Assembly (NCBI GenBank): GCA_020744225.1
Contig: JAGMWG010000003.1
Location: 558,001-622,000 of the forward strand
Source of the DNA: Paraphoma chrysanthemicola
Lineage: Eukaryota > Ascomycota > Dothideomycetes > Pleosporales > Phaeosphaeriaceae
DNA: 64,000 nt
Direction of reading: 5' to 3'
In this document: piece by piece, positions 36,359 to 46,706 of the stretch
Numbering within the stretch: the first letter of the stretch is position 1
Layout: every line of letters begins with the position of its first letter
Notes under the pieces: generated by a model
The model's database searches: none
Seen by the model: the letters and a program-made list of their open reading frames with translations, nothing else
Told to the model about the DNA's origin: nothing
Made by a program: the position numbers and the translations under genes

Positions 36359-37968
36359 ATGGCGGAGACCGCCCTTGGGGCTCTCGGCTTTTGTTTAGGA
36401 GGATTAAGTTTCATTCTGAACACAGTTCCAGCAGCTGCGAGATTTACGGATGATTATCGCCAGCGAAAGCGACAGATTGAGGGTTTCGACAAACGTCTTG
36501 CGTTATGTCAGTCAAGATACATTACATGGCAGGGACACTGGCGTTCTTCCGGTCTCGAAGAACGCGAATTGCGACTTAATCTGGACGTCGCGGACATCGT
36601 GAGCCTCAAGACCGAGATCGACGGCGCTATTCGACAGAATACACCCAACCCCGCCGAGACAAGAGCATGGCAGAGAATGAAAGACTTGTTAGGACGTGGT
36701 ATCTTCAGAAGACCGAGGGTTGAAATGCTTGACTTTTGTAATCGCATCAGATTTGCACTCTGGCAGAGACAACGGCTCGAAGGATGGCTCGGGCGACTGG
36801 AAACAGCACTAGACGTAGTTGAAAGGCTGTACGAAAAAGACTTCCATGCTCGCACGGCCGATCATTTCGACGGCAAACCAAGCCTTCGGCAAGCAGAGGA
36901 GCTTGCACATCTTGAAACTTTCGCCGGAACACTCATGTCGTTAGCAACAGACGTTTACGACGAATGTATGGGCACGACCCCATGGACGTACGCTTGGGCG
37001 TTAGGCATCTCCCCTCCGACTTCTGGACACACTATTCTAGACTGGAAAATCACGACTCCAGTCAGCATTGAATTACTATTTTCCGTAGATCGACAAAACG
37101 AAGAAAATGGCCATTACCGCCTCCATGTGTGCTATCAAGAAGACGATCCCAGCACGCACAAGACCAATGGAGCGATTGCACAACTGATCCAGGCTAAAGC
37201 TTGTGGAAGCGCGTTGGGGTCAGAATATTCACAGAACGCGAGGTGCAATGATCAAGACACGTCAGCCAGAAGAACATTTCCGCTTGGAAGACTGCTGAAG
37301 AACAAGCCACATCTTTTCAAGGACCGGGCATGGCTATCTGACCGTGGAGATTTGATCTATGGATTATCAGAGTGGTCGCTACTCCTCTGGAATAGCCCCT
37401 GGTTTGAGAAACTTTGCTGTTCTGGGCTGCTCATCGAAGTGGGCACACAGCATGCGGAGTGCGCAAGGCAGATATATGATGTGAATACGCACGATAGCTG
37501 TCGCCCACAGGACCACCACTCAAGGCTTAGGAACTTGGGAATTGTATGGGCTCAATTGATACTCGGAGTACCAATTCGGTTGGGTAGTAGTAGCAATCGC
37601 TCAAAGTTTGAGCAATGGAAGAACGGCGTTTGGGAACAAGTGTTCCGTTCGCAACTGAACGCGGAAATCCTCGCGGCAACGTCATCTAAGCCCCTGCAAC
37701 AAGCCGTTAATTTCTGCCTGGACTATACATCGCCTCTTCCGGATGGTGAATTTAGGGCGGGATATCTTTACATGTGCTTGGAGAAGATATACAAGCCGTA
37801 AGTACGATCAGGAAACCAAGCCTGCCTAATTGCTGAGTAGAGCGTAGTATCAAAACATGGTACGACAATGATTCGGCGTCTAGAAAGGCCTTTGCCGCCC
37901 TAATGGCACAGAGGTTCCCTAATGTTCAACGAAACTCGACCTGGCCCGGGGAAGCCATGCGGCCTTAA
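36359..37968 (+). CDS. H1: helical protein with HeLo-like N-terminus (tentative)
   Basis: Two exons, 36359-37797 and 37848-37968, phase-2 join across a 50-nt intron (GTAAGTACG ... GAGCGTAG), give 519 residues. The start is the ATG at 36359; the upstream frame has no ATG. It opens with a hydrophobic segment, ALGALGFCLGGLSFILNTV, followed by a charged helical region (FTDDYRQRKRQIEGFDKRL, then CQSRYITWQGHW). This recalls fungal HeLo/HeLo-like and DUF7580-type proteins, in which an N-terminal helix bundle can act on membranes during cell death. Near the C-terminus LGIVWAQLILGVPIRLG resembles the end of a degenerate kinase-like C-lobe seen in such proteins. These likenesses are by eye and weak. 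It sits between K2 and D1 on the same strand. Confidence 0.6.
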
Positions 37969-38594
37969 CCTACGACTTCAAGGCGTGCTTACATTCAGGA
38001 AGGCGAGAAACAAAGGCTTTCGTGTGGTAATGCGGCTTCTTGGAGTTTCAGTGAGATTGTGCAGCACTTGCATAAATCGTCCAAATATTAAATCTGTCGC
38101 GAGTCACCATTGTTGAATGAAGGCAAGCGCCAGGACACTCGTCCAACATGAACTCCAACCAGATTCATGATTGCATAGCTATACAAAGATATCGAATTTT
38201 CTCACCAGCCAATTTGGAGACATACCTCAGTGGAAAAGGAACCCTACAGAATGCTATAGCTTTCACTAGTTATTCGCACGAAAAAGTCCATTGCCGCAGG
38301 GATGTGGTCACAGGCTTTGATGAAGTACACTCGTGTGATTCGATTTGCGCTCTACAACCCATTCACCTGAGAATAGTGACGTAAGCAACGTTTTCGTCGC
38401 AAACTTGAGAGTTGCCCGGCATTGGGAGTCGGTGCCGACTGGTTTACAGAATTGGTCGACCCCGCCGAACAAGTTAGCCAAGATAACCCCGCCATGGCAT
38501 CGAAGAGCTGCCAGCAACCCTAGATGTACTCATACCGCATTTCGAACAATCAACTGCGTACCTCGTCAACTCGACATATCCAATATTTTCACCG
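37969..38594. other. intergenic
   Basis: No gene seen. An unrecognised 5' exon of D1 could lie here, but I found no in-frame candidate. Confidence 0.45.
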
Positions 38595-41249
38595 ATGAGA
38601 TTATCACACTTGCTTCAAGAAAGATTTATGATTAACCAAGATGAAGTCAGAGATGAGATTGAAAAGGGTTCAGACGATTTTGAACACGGCGACGACGACG
38701 AAGACAATGAGTATGACGATGACGACGACAGCAAGAGCTATAGGTCACGAAAGAAAGGTGACTCGCCGACATCCCGGCAATCGCCAAATGACGGGGTGGC
38801 ATCGGACGAGGATACTGGAGACGATGCAGCCTCTATACACATTCTATGCAAAGCAGTGCTACGAGACTTTAACAGAGCCTTTGACTCCGATTCTGGATGG
38901 GCGTGGATCGACGACAGCTTAGCCGCAAAATTACACGAAGGATTTACAGGGATTCTGCATTGGAATTCTAGTCTTCACTGGCTTGCTCTCAAGCTACATG
39001 ACGCAGATACAAAAAGTGACAATACCGATCAGCCGATTGATGCAAAGGTTGGCGCAATGCTTGATCAGGTCGGACAAGCCAATCCTTACCTAGCAGGCGT
39101 AATCACTTCCTATCTCGAGGATATCCGCGAGACACTGAGTAGCATACAAAGCAGTTATGAGACGACAGTGAACTCCTCAGAGTAGGTTCCTTCTCGCCTA
39201 AGACTTTGCCGCCATCATTGTTGCTGACAAGGTGGTAGTGTAACAGTGGGCGAGATCTTGTGCCAGGATCTGGAGAGCTCAATTCAATGCCTTAGTCTTC
39301 AACTCGATCCGTTGGAGGCGCTGATGAAGAAAGGTGAACTGGCCTCAGATCTCTCCAAAACAGCGAAGATATCACTGGGAAAAGATGCTGCCCAATTAGA
39401 AGGAACGCGAGCTGACGCTGTGACTTCTGTGCCGCTTGATGCGAAAAACAAAGGGAAAATCCCGGCGGCCGCACCACCGGTAAAGAAAGATCTAGACCTG
39501 CAATTGGACGAGTCAACGAAAATCCCGGCGGCCGCACCACCGGTAAAGAAAGATCTAGACCTGCAATTGGACGAGTCAACGAAAATCCCAGAGAGCAACA
39601 TCTTTCTGCTGCCGCCTCGGATTCTTGTCGAGCCTATTACTGCGGGTTCAGCTCCGGATCACACGAGCCCACACCAGGATTCAGTGACTTTCCCCAACAC
39701 GAAAGCCCGTCATTCAGAAGAACCGGCCGTGAGAATCAGCCATTCGTACGGACAGCCTTCTGGACATGGTTCAGCTTCTGGCTTTTACAATTCTCCTGAT
39801 TCGCAACAACCTTTCCCTCGAGGAAGGGGTCTGCTAGTCCGAGGTCACTATGACGCACAATTGGGCTCGACCCCAGAGAATTTGCATTACGAAGGAGTCG
39901 ATCAATGTCAGTGAAGAAGTCTCTATGAATGTGTCGGGATACTAAGAGGTGCTGCAGCGTATTACGTTCGAGATCGAAAGTTTTTCCATGAAGGCAGAGT
40001 GTTCTCCGTTATCCTAACGGAGAATGCCGGAAGTACGGTCACGAGTTACAACAGCGCCATTTCCGAAGTTCGCTACTCGGGTCACTACGTTTACACCCAG
40101 GCTCGAAGATTTGTAGTCGTGCGACAAAAGCGCGAATTCTGTTTCGCATGTCCTATCTTCACGTATTCAGATCGCGCCACGCTCAAACGAGGCGTGCGTC
40201 CAGAAGAGCACGGCATTGCCTATTCAGAAGGATTGAGCGCGGAATTGATCGCAGGTGAATTCGGTATCATAAAGCGCCCTATTGCGGTGACGATGGCACA
40301 GGGGGAACCAAACTTGAAGAGCGCCAGTCGGATATACTACGGAATTCACCACCCAATACAATACAATGTAAAGGTCAAGGATATTGGACATGTCATTAGC
40401 AAAGATTTGCCGGCGCTGATCGGCAACTGGAAAGCAGAAGATAACGTTGATACGAAACAGGCTCTTGAAGTCACAGCAAGAGCTGAAGAGCCAGAATTGG
40501 CAGATCTCATCGAGGAAGAAGAGGAGTTCATGAGGCAAAATGCCAAAGATGTTCATCAACAGCCCGCAAAGGACGTAAAAATACTGAGCGTAAAAGAAGG
40601 AAAGAAGCCCAGCTCCAAGGAGACCAAGAAATGGACTTCCAAAGAGAAAGAGAGCCGGTGGTTTGGTGGCAAGAAGAAGACCAAATCGAGCAAGAGGTCC
40701 AAGTCGGTTGAGCAACCAGCTCCGCGAAGTCCCACAAGTCATAAGGATCCATACCTGTATCATCCAGAGGACAATGTCTATGGCTATGACGCAACGATAA
40801 CTCCACACATGTATCACCCAGACCACAACCCGTATGGATACCGCCCCAAGAGCAACGAACACGGCTACCATCCTCAAAGCAATCCTTACAGTTATCACCC
40901 AAGTTATAACAAATATGGGCATCATCCCCAGCTAGCTCCCTTCTGCTGGCATCCTCATTTTAGCCCCGACGGCTATCATCCCGAGCACAATGCATATGGC
41001 TATCATCCTGTCACTGCGCCTTACAATTTTCATACACAGAGCAATCCCCAAGGGTATCACCCTGAAAAGAACCCTCACGCCTACCATCCACAGAAGAACC
41101 CTCAAGGGCAGAACGCAGGAAACACTGGAGTCCTGGCATCTCAGGCTCAGCAGTTTCAACAACCCGCACAGCAATACTACGACCAGAGCTACCAAGCCAC
41201 TGGCAACCAAGAGGAGGAAACAAGCAGTGAAGAAAATGAAAGTGATTAA
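38595..41249 (+). CDS. D1: DUF6590-like protein with acidic helical N-terminus and His-Pro-Tyr repeats
   Basis: Three exons, 38595-39181, 39239-39906 and 39949-41249, in phase, give 851 residues. Exon 1 has an acidic run (DDDEDNEYDDDDD) and then a helical region (LCKAVLRDFNRAFDSDSGWA, LHWNSSLHWLALKL). Exon 2 carries a 21-residue unit (KIPAAAPPVKKDLDLQLDES + T) twice. The DUF6590-like domain starts with exon 3 (about residues 420-580): FFHEGRVFSVILTENA, ARRFVVVRQKREFCFACPIF, IYYGIHHPIQYNVKVKDIG. A Lys/Ser-rich segment and about a dozen YHP-x-x-NPYG-type repeats follow, then an acidic end. It is closest to D3, sharing the IYYGIHHPIQYNVKVK block and lacking the intron that other members have at the C-x-I-x-T-Y position. 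A second possible start is the ATG at 38628. Confidence 0.75.
39456..39581. repeat. exact 63-bp tandem duplication inside D1
   Basis: 39456-39518 and 39519-39581 are identical, and the first eight bases (AAAATCCC) recur at 39582. Each unit adds 21 codons, so the frame is kept. Confidence 0.95.
40747..41110 (+). repeat. coding His-Pro-Tyr repeats of D1
   Basis: About 12-13 units of 9-10 residues around YHP (YHPDHNPYGY, YHPQSNPYSY, YHPEHNAYGY and so on). Copies have diverged in DNA, so this array is older than the 63-bp duplication upstream. Confidence 0.85.
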
Positions 41250-42374
41250 GAATGGTAAAAACGAAGGATCTGATGGATCCCTCTGAAACAAAAGTTTACG
41301 GCCAAGCTTGAGGGCGCAGGAAGGCACGACGAATAGGATCTTACCACCTTACCTTGTTCATGCAGACAATACGTGGCTTTGTTTTTGTCATTTTCCTTGC
41401 TTTGTCGTTCCCGAACTCTTTTCCTCCTCCTCGTTGATACTCTCCCAGGGATCACACGTGTGAGAAGAACAACCCTCCTTCAAAACGAATGGTATCCATT
41501 TCAGTTTCCACCCAAACTTGAAGCCTTTGATGTATCATGGGTAGTGCAAGTCAACCGAGCAGAGCTTGATGTGTTTGACCGATGGACTCAGAGATGATGG
41601 TCTTGAACCCGCCGTGTAAGAGGTATGCGCAGCAGGCACGTTACATACCTAGCTCAGATGCCAGAAGTAATTTTTCGAGACGCTGTTACGATACATGGCT
41701 AAAGTGACATGTGGAAGCATTGCATTGACGCTTCAGCGGCCCTGACCACGCTAACCACGTTTCGCATTGTTGTGAAGCAGCAGGTGGCAGACGCGACGCC
41801 GTATTGCTGGACACATGGGGACTTCGTGCTGAATAATCACACATTATGCTTCTTGAGCCTGTCGTCTCACTATGCGTTCCAGACAAGCCTTAGACGATCA
41901 TTCCTAGCTGAATATTTTCGATGCTGAACCAGGAGACTACGCGATACTCGATGCGTAAAACAAGCAATGTACCTGTGTGGGCGCGGAGATTGTGGACCGT
42001 GCGTAGGTCCTTCAGAATGCAGAGCTAGGCGGCCGCCAATCAGGCGCGTTGCCGCCCAGGCGACAAGACGCTTCCGAAGCCTCTCCAGCACCTCAGCCTG
42101 GTGTGCCATGAGCAATGCTGCCTGCCTCGTACTCTCCTCCACGTAGCTATTCACATGATACAATCCGACGAATGCTAGGCAACCTGCAACAGCTGTTACG
42201 ACTACTGCGGTAAGTCGGCGCCCTGAGGTAGTGCGACGTTCCACCGCCCCATAAAATCGAGGTACTAATGCCCGAGGTAGTAAGGCTAGCTCTACGCACC
42301 GTCAAGTTTGCTAGTCTTGAGAATCGACTCGAACCGGCCCCGAAGCGGCCTCCCCTTCGCATGCCCCGGTGTTC
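41250..42374. other. intergenic upstream of K3
   Basis: No convincing gene. A reverse-strand frame at 41870-42244 has a hydrophobic stretch, but it starts without ATG and has no homologue I can name. Confidence 0.45.
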
Positions 42375-43370
42375 ATGTCGCAACAACAGTGTCTCGCGAT
42401 CGAGCAAGGGAAAGACTACGTGAACGTGGACGAGGCTGATCTACCGTACGATCATGTCGAAGTCTTGGGACAAGGAGGCACTGGATTCGTAGAGAAGGTC
42501 AAGGATCGCATGACGGGCAAAACCTACGCGAGGAAGACGATACCTATCGTGAAATATAGGAAGAAAGAAGATCGCGAGACAGTCTTTAAGACTGAGCTCA
42601 AGACCATTCGCGGCCTGGAGGGCCATCACCACATCATCAAGATCTTCGCGACGTATGTGACCTCCCGGAAGTTTGGTCTCATCCTATTGCCGGTGGCTAG
42701 CCATGGAGATCTTAGTAACTACCTGGACAACTTCTGGAAGATCGTCGACGAGAGTGCCCTTAGTCACCGTGACCCACGTCTAAACACCATGCGACTTGTC
42801 TTGTCGCGAGCTTTTGGATGTCTTGCCGCTGGTCTGGCGTTTATGCACGTGCAGAAGGTCCGCCACAAGGACGTTAAACCTGGGAACATTCTTATTCACG
42901 ACGGTTCTGTGATTTATACGGATTTTGGTTACTCTCTCGATTTCAGCGGCTTTGATCGCAGCACGACAGAGGGTGTACCAAACTGCATCTCTAGAAAATA
43001 CTCGTCTCCTGAACTCTCGATGCACGAGCCAAGGAACTCTAAGTCTGATGTCTTCTCCCTTGGTTGCGTTTTCATCGAAATTCTGTCTGCATTGACGCTT
43101 AATCAGGGTTTGGCGACAACCTCAAACATGGCCTTCTCGGCTATGCTAGATCATGTCCATGAAGAACTGCACTCAATTGACGTCGGCGTATGTCCGACAG
43201 AATTGAGTCGCGCTATCGTGGGAATGACTAAGCGCGAGCCTTCTGAAAGGCTATGTTCGATACATGCAGCTGAAGCAATTTTGAGAATGGCTGGGTTGTG
43301 CTGCTCAACATGCAGGGAAAGTCCCATTCAGACTTGGAGGGAAAGCGTCAATGGTGACAACTGCTCCTGA
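42375..43370 (+). CDS. kinase K3: kinase-only member of the family
   Basis: Single exon, 331 residues from the ATG at 42375 (MSQQQCLAIEQGKDY). Kinase motifs are complete: Gly loop GQGGTGFV (33-40), K54, E74, catalytic loop H164-K165-D166 with N171, DFG 183-185, KYSSPEL (SPE where APE is usual), and RNSKSDVFSLGCVFIEIL. It ends soon after the family C-x-x-C pair (CCSTC). No WW-like box or DUF6590 follows in the 695 bases before K4, unlike K2 and K4. It shares the N-terminal CLAIEQGKDYVNVDEADLPY block with K2 (SIEHGVDYEDVEEAKLPY) and, less closely, K4, so the three are paralogues. Confidence 0.82.
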   Translation: MSQQQCLAIEQGKDYVNVDEADLPYDHVEVLGQGGTGFVEKVKDRMTGKTYARKTIPIVKYRKKEDRETVFKTELKTIRGLEGHHHIIKIFATYVTSRKFGLILLPVASHGDLSNYLDNFWKIVDESALSHRDPRLNTMRLVLSRAFGCLAAGLAFMHVQKVRHKDVKPGNILIHDGSVIYTDFGYSLDFSGFDRSTTEGVPNCISRKYSSPELSMHEPRNSKSDVFSLGCVFIEILSALTLNQGLATTSNMAFSAMLDHVHEELHSIDVGVCPTELSRAIVGMTKREPSERLCSIHAAEAILRMAGLCCSTCRESPIQTWRESVNGDNCS

Positions 43371-44065
43371 TTATGGCGGCGAAACGGATTGAGAACCTAC
43401 AGCGATCCTTGATGGAGAAGAGGCCGTGCATCTGCACGATAGGACCGCTCAGCTCTCATTGAAATCAGTAGTCTAGAATCTCTGACTATCGTCGAAACTC
43501 ACAATGTTCGGTAGTGTCTCGCCAAATACTCTATAGGCTGCACGACGAGCATTTGGGTGAAACCTTCCTTGACATTTAAATCGCGTAGTTGATGCAGGCA
43601 GGACAAAATGTCTCAGGCGTGAAAGTCAGGCTCATAACTACTGCCTGGCTGCCTGATGAATCGAGCCTTACGAGCCAAGCGTTCATATCTGCGGTAAGGC
43701 AGACTGGTGTGCCATCTAACGCGGCAGAGGCCGCAGAAGGAAGACGCCACCATGCGCCAATCATGGCATATTATAGTACAGCCACGATGCGACACCTGTC
43801 ACCCCGCTGAAGAGCCTCCTAGGTCCTTTCCAACCTGGCCCTCTATTCCCACATCAAGCAAGACCTGCGTCCTGCCATGAACGCGCACGGCATGTTGATT
43901 GACTTATACTGCATCGTAAGTTGGGTGATTTGATTCGGACAGGAAGCGCTAACTCGCGTGCCCGAAGCCGATCCAGGATTCCGAGATCTATGTCGACGTT
44001 ACCCCGCGCTCGCTTGATTTCCAGCCGTCCTCTAAGCCATACCACCGCGACACCTCACACTGTCC
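43371..44065. other. intergenic between K3 and K4
   Basis: No remnant of a WW-like box or DUF6590 was found after K3. Likely K4 promoter. Confidence 0.5.
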
Positions 44066-46094
44066 ATGCCACGCGAGCGATTTGCCGACGACCAGTCTCA
44101 GCACTCAGAAGATACACAAGGAGAGCTAGCACTCGAGGAGAATCAGGATTATATCATCGAGGACGTCAAACGACTGCCTCTGAAGCATGTCGATTTCTTA
44201 GGTACCGGCCACAACACCTTTGTCGTAAAGGTATTAGACACCAAGACTGGGGCGGTTTTCGCGAAGAAATCCATTAGATACCCTGGAGCTAAGGTCAGAG
44301 GAGAACACGAAGAATCCTTCAATAATGAAGTGAGCATCACCCGAAGCTTAAAAGGCCGGAGGCACATAGTCCAGCTTTTTGCGACCTATGTTACCAAGCG
44401 AGAAGTTGGCCTCATCTTGCAACCAGCCGCAGACGGTGGGAACCTTGCAGACTATCTATTTCACTATGAAGAGGCTATGGAGCATCAAACGCCAGGCTCC
44501 GACGTTGCGACCATGACTGCAGCTCTGGAAAGAGCTTTTGGTTGTCTGGCAAATGCCCTAGCGTACATCCACACTCAAGAGATTCGTCATCGAGATGTAA
44601 AGCCTGAGAACATTCTAATGCATGGGCATTCCGTTGTCATCACCGATTTCGGCGCGTCCAAAAACGCAAGGCTGCCGGGAATGGCCATAACAGAGGGCGT
44701 GGTTGATTTCCAAACTCGAAAGTACTCTGCACCCGAGGTCCTTAGGAGCGAAAGACGTAGTTTTGAAGCAGACGTGTATTCCATGGGCTGCGTCTTCCTC
44801 GAGGTGTACTGTAAGCTGACACCAACGATGCAATACGATGGAAATTCGTGCTTCTCACACATAATGGAGGGTCTCCACAATACAATCTACGCAACGCATG
44901 TGTCAGATCGTGTCGACTTCCTGAAGACGATCATAGTATCTATGACGTTGCAAGAACGCAAGCAACGTCCTAGCATCGACACGATTTACCAAGTCATTGC
45001 CCAGGAGGATGGCTTCTGCTGCGAAGATTGTCGCAATGAGCCCAAGCGAATCTCGGCATATTCCTTTACAGATTGGGAATGGAGCTTCGAACAGCAATTA
45101 TACTACTGCTACTTGTTGGATGAGGCAGGTGTCAGAATCGGGCACAAGTGGGACGGAAATCCACCCACAACGATCATGTACCCTGTCGGGGATCCAAGGT
45201 GCGTAACCTTTTTACTTCTATTTGTTTACTGTACTTGTGATCTTTGCACCAAGTTACGTATACTCTTACTAAGCTACATATGTCGTGATAGCGATGACCT
45301 GGGGCATGCATCGATCAACGGACACAACTCCCAGGATCTTCTGTCTCCACATCAGCTTCATCATTCGGCCATTGTTAGTGTTCACGAATCCGAGGTCGCA
45401 GAATCGTCGAGTAAGACTCTCAGTCACGTCGTTGGGGCCAATGCTAAAGCTGCGCAGAATATCGTCGTGTCAAAGCGGCTTTCCGTGCCGACTTCTTCCA
45501 GCCCGGCAGGGTGAGTTACTCCATCAATGGGGTCCATTTAAGTTCTCACATTGCACTGTCGTTGCTGATATCTTGACAAGGTTTTCAAGATGCTGTGGTC
45601 GGAGCCAGCATCCGATACGAACAGGAGTCGCACTTCATCCTATGCCAGCGTCGAGCGGAATGCTGCGGGTGATTACAACGAAATTCGTAGGTTTGTCGTC
45701 GTCGAAAATAAAGGATTGTACAGTCAATGCATGTTAGTCTCCACGCCCTGTTTAGAGGATCTCGATATGATTCTGACGGGTTTCTAGCCCCATACAACCA
45801 TATCGCCACCGCCGCTCCGCATCGAGGGGTGCTGACAACAGATTCATTCCTGATAGCTTTGGTGTGATACACACTTCGCTACTAGCACCGGTGCCATTTG
45901 AAGAGGAGAACATAACGAAGACCCCAATACGAGTCAATCCTGAGATTGGACAAGCCCTCAGACCAGAGTCCCGCCTCAACTTCAGCAAGCAGAAGTTTGT
46001 GGAGCATAAAGTAAAGGTGATTAACATCGGAATGGTCGTGCCAGAGAATCTGTATCTTGTGACACAGTACTTCGAGGTCGCAATGGGAAGATAA
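44066..46094 (+). CDS. kinase K4: Ser/Thr kinase + WW-like box + DUF6590-like domain
   Basis: Five exons, 44066-45198, 45292-45410, 45458-45510, 45581-45732 and 45788-46094, in phase, give 587 residues. Kinase motifs: Gly loop GTGHNTFV with the third Gly lost, K68, catalytic loop H175-R176-D177 (canonical HRD) with N182, DFG 194-196, APE 222-224. Then the C-x-x-C pair (CCEDC), a WW-like box (DWEWSFEQQLYYCYLLDEAG, HKW), a Ser/His-rich linker, and a DUF6590-like domain split exactly as in D2: FFQPGR | VFKMLWSEPAS ... RRFVVVENKGLYSQC | PIQPY ... FVEHKVKVINIGMVV. The first intron (93 nt, multiple of three, no stop) could be retained in frame. The matching of intron positions to D2 supports the model strongly. 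Confidence 0.86.
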
Positions 46095-46706
46095 ATAGAG
46101 CGACTCATAGACGTTCATGCCTAAGATATGGTCTAACTTGCCTTTGCGCCTGTATTTAAGGCTCTTTTCTGTCGTGGAGGCTGAAGTCATTTACCTCCCC
46201 ACTTGTCTCCTTCAACGATGACACACCGACTATTCGAATCTGGACGCGAAGAACGCCACATTCTGTGGTGTGACATGCCATGCATGTGATGCCATGCATG
46301 AGGTTGGGCTGAGTTATAGCGACCGGTGAGCTGGAACAGGATTGGCGCGGATTTTGTTTATGCACACTGCTGTCATTCGCTGCAGCATCGCACAAATTTG
46401 CCGCGCATCTCTGCCGTTCGAAATCGTGACTCGTTGCATACTTCAGCCTGGTGGAAAGTGTTATCTTGCCAAGAAGTTGTCGAGCAGTCGTCACGTCCAT
46501 TAATGATAGAATTGACCGGAAGGACTTTGAGGAGTTTTCGCCAAAAGCGGGACGACAAAGTAATGTAGATCCCCGGCATAATGTTATATATTCCATTTTG
46601 TGATGCAGCCCAATTCATAACCTCGACTTGGCGTGAACGGCGGGTAGAACTCGTCGATTGGTGTGACTGAACAATCGTTGGTCACTAAATTGTCGTAGAT
46701 CGCAGA
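46095..46706. other. convergent intergenic region between K4 and CC1
   Basis: Shared 3' region. No DUF6590 exons were found downstream of CC1 on the reverse strand. Confidence 0.5.

Noticed and set aside
42310..42340. tRNA-like GGTTCGAGTC on the reverse strand
   Set aside because: No matching acceptor or anticodon stems could be folded around it by eye.
41870..42407. Reverse-strand frames with a hydrophobic stretch upstream of K3
   Set aside because: The 41870-42244 frame starts without ATG; the adjoining ATG frame overlaps the K3 start and cannot be spliced to it in phase.
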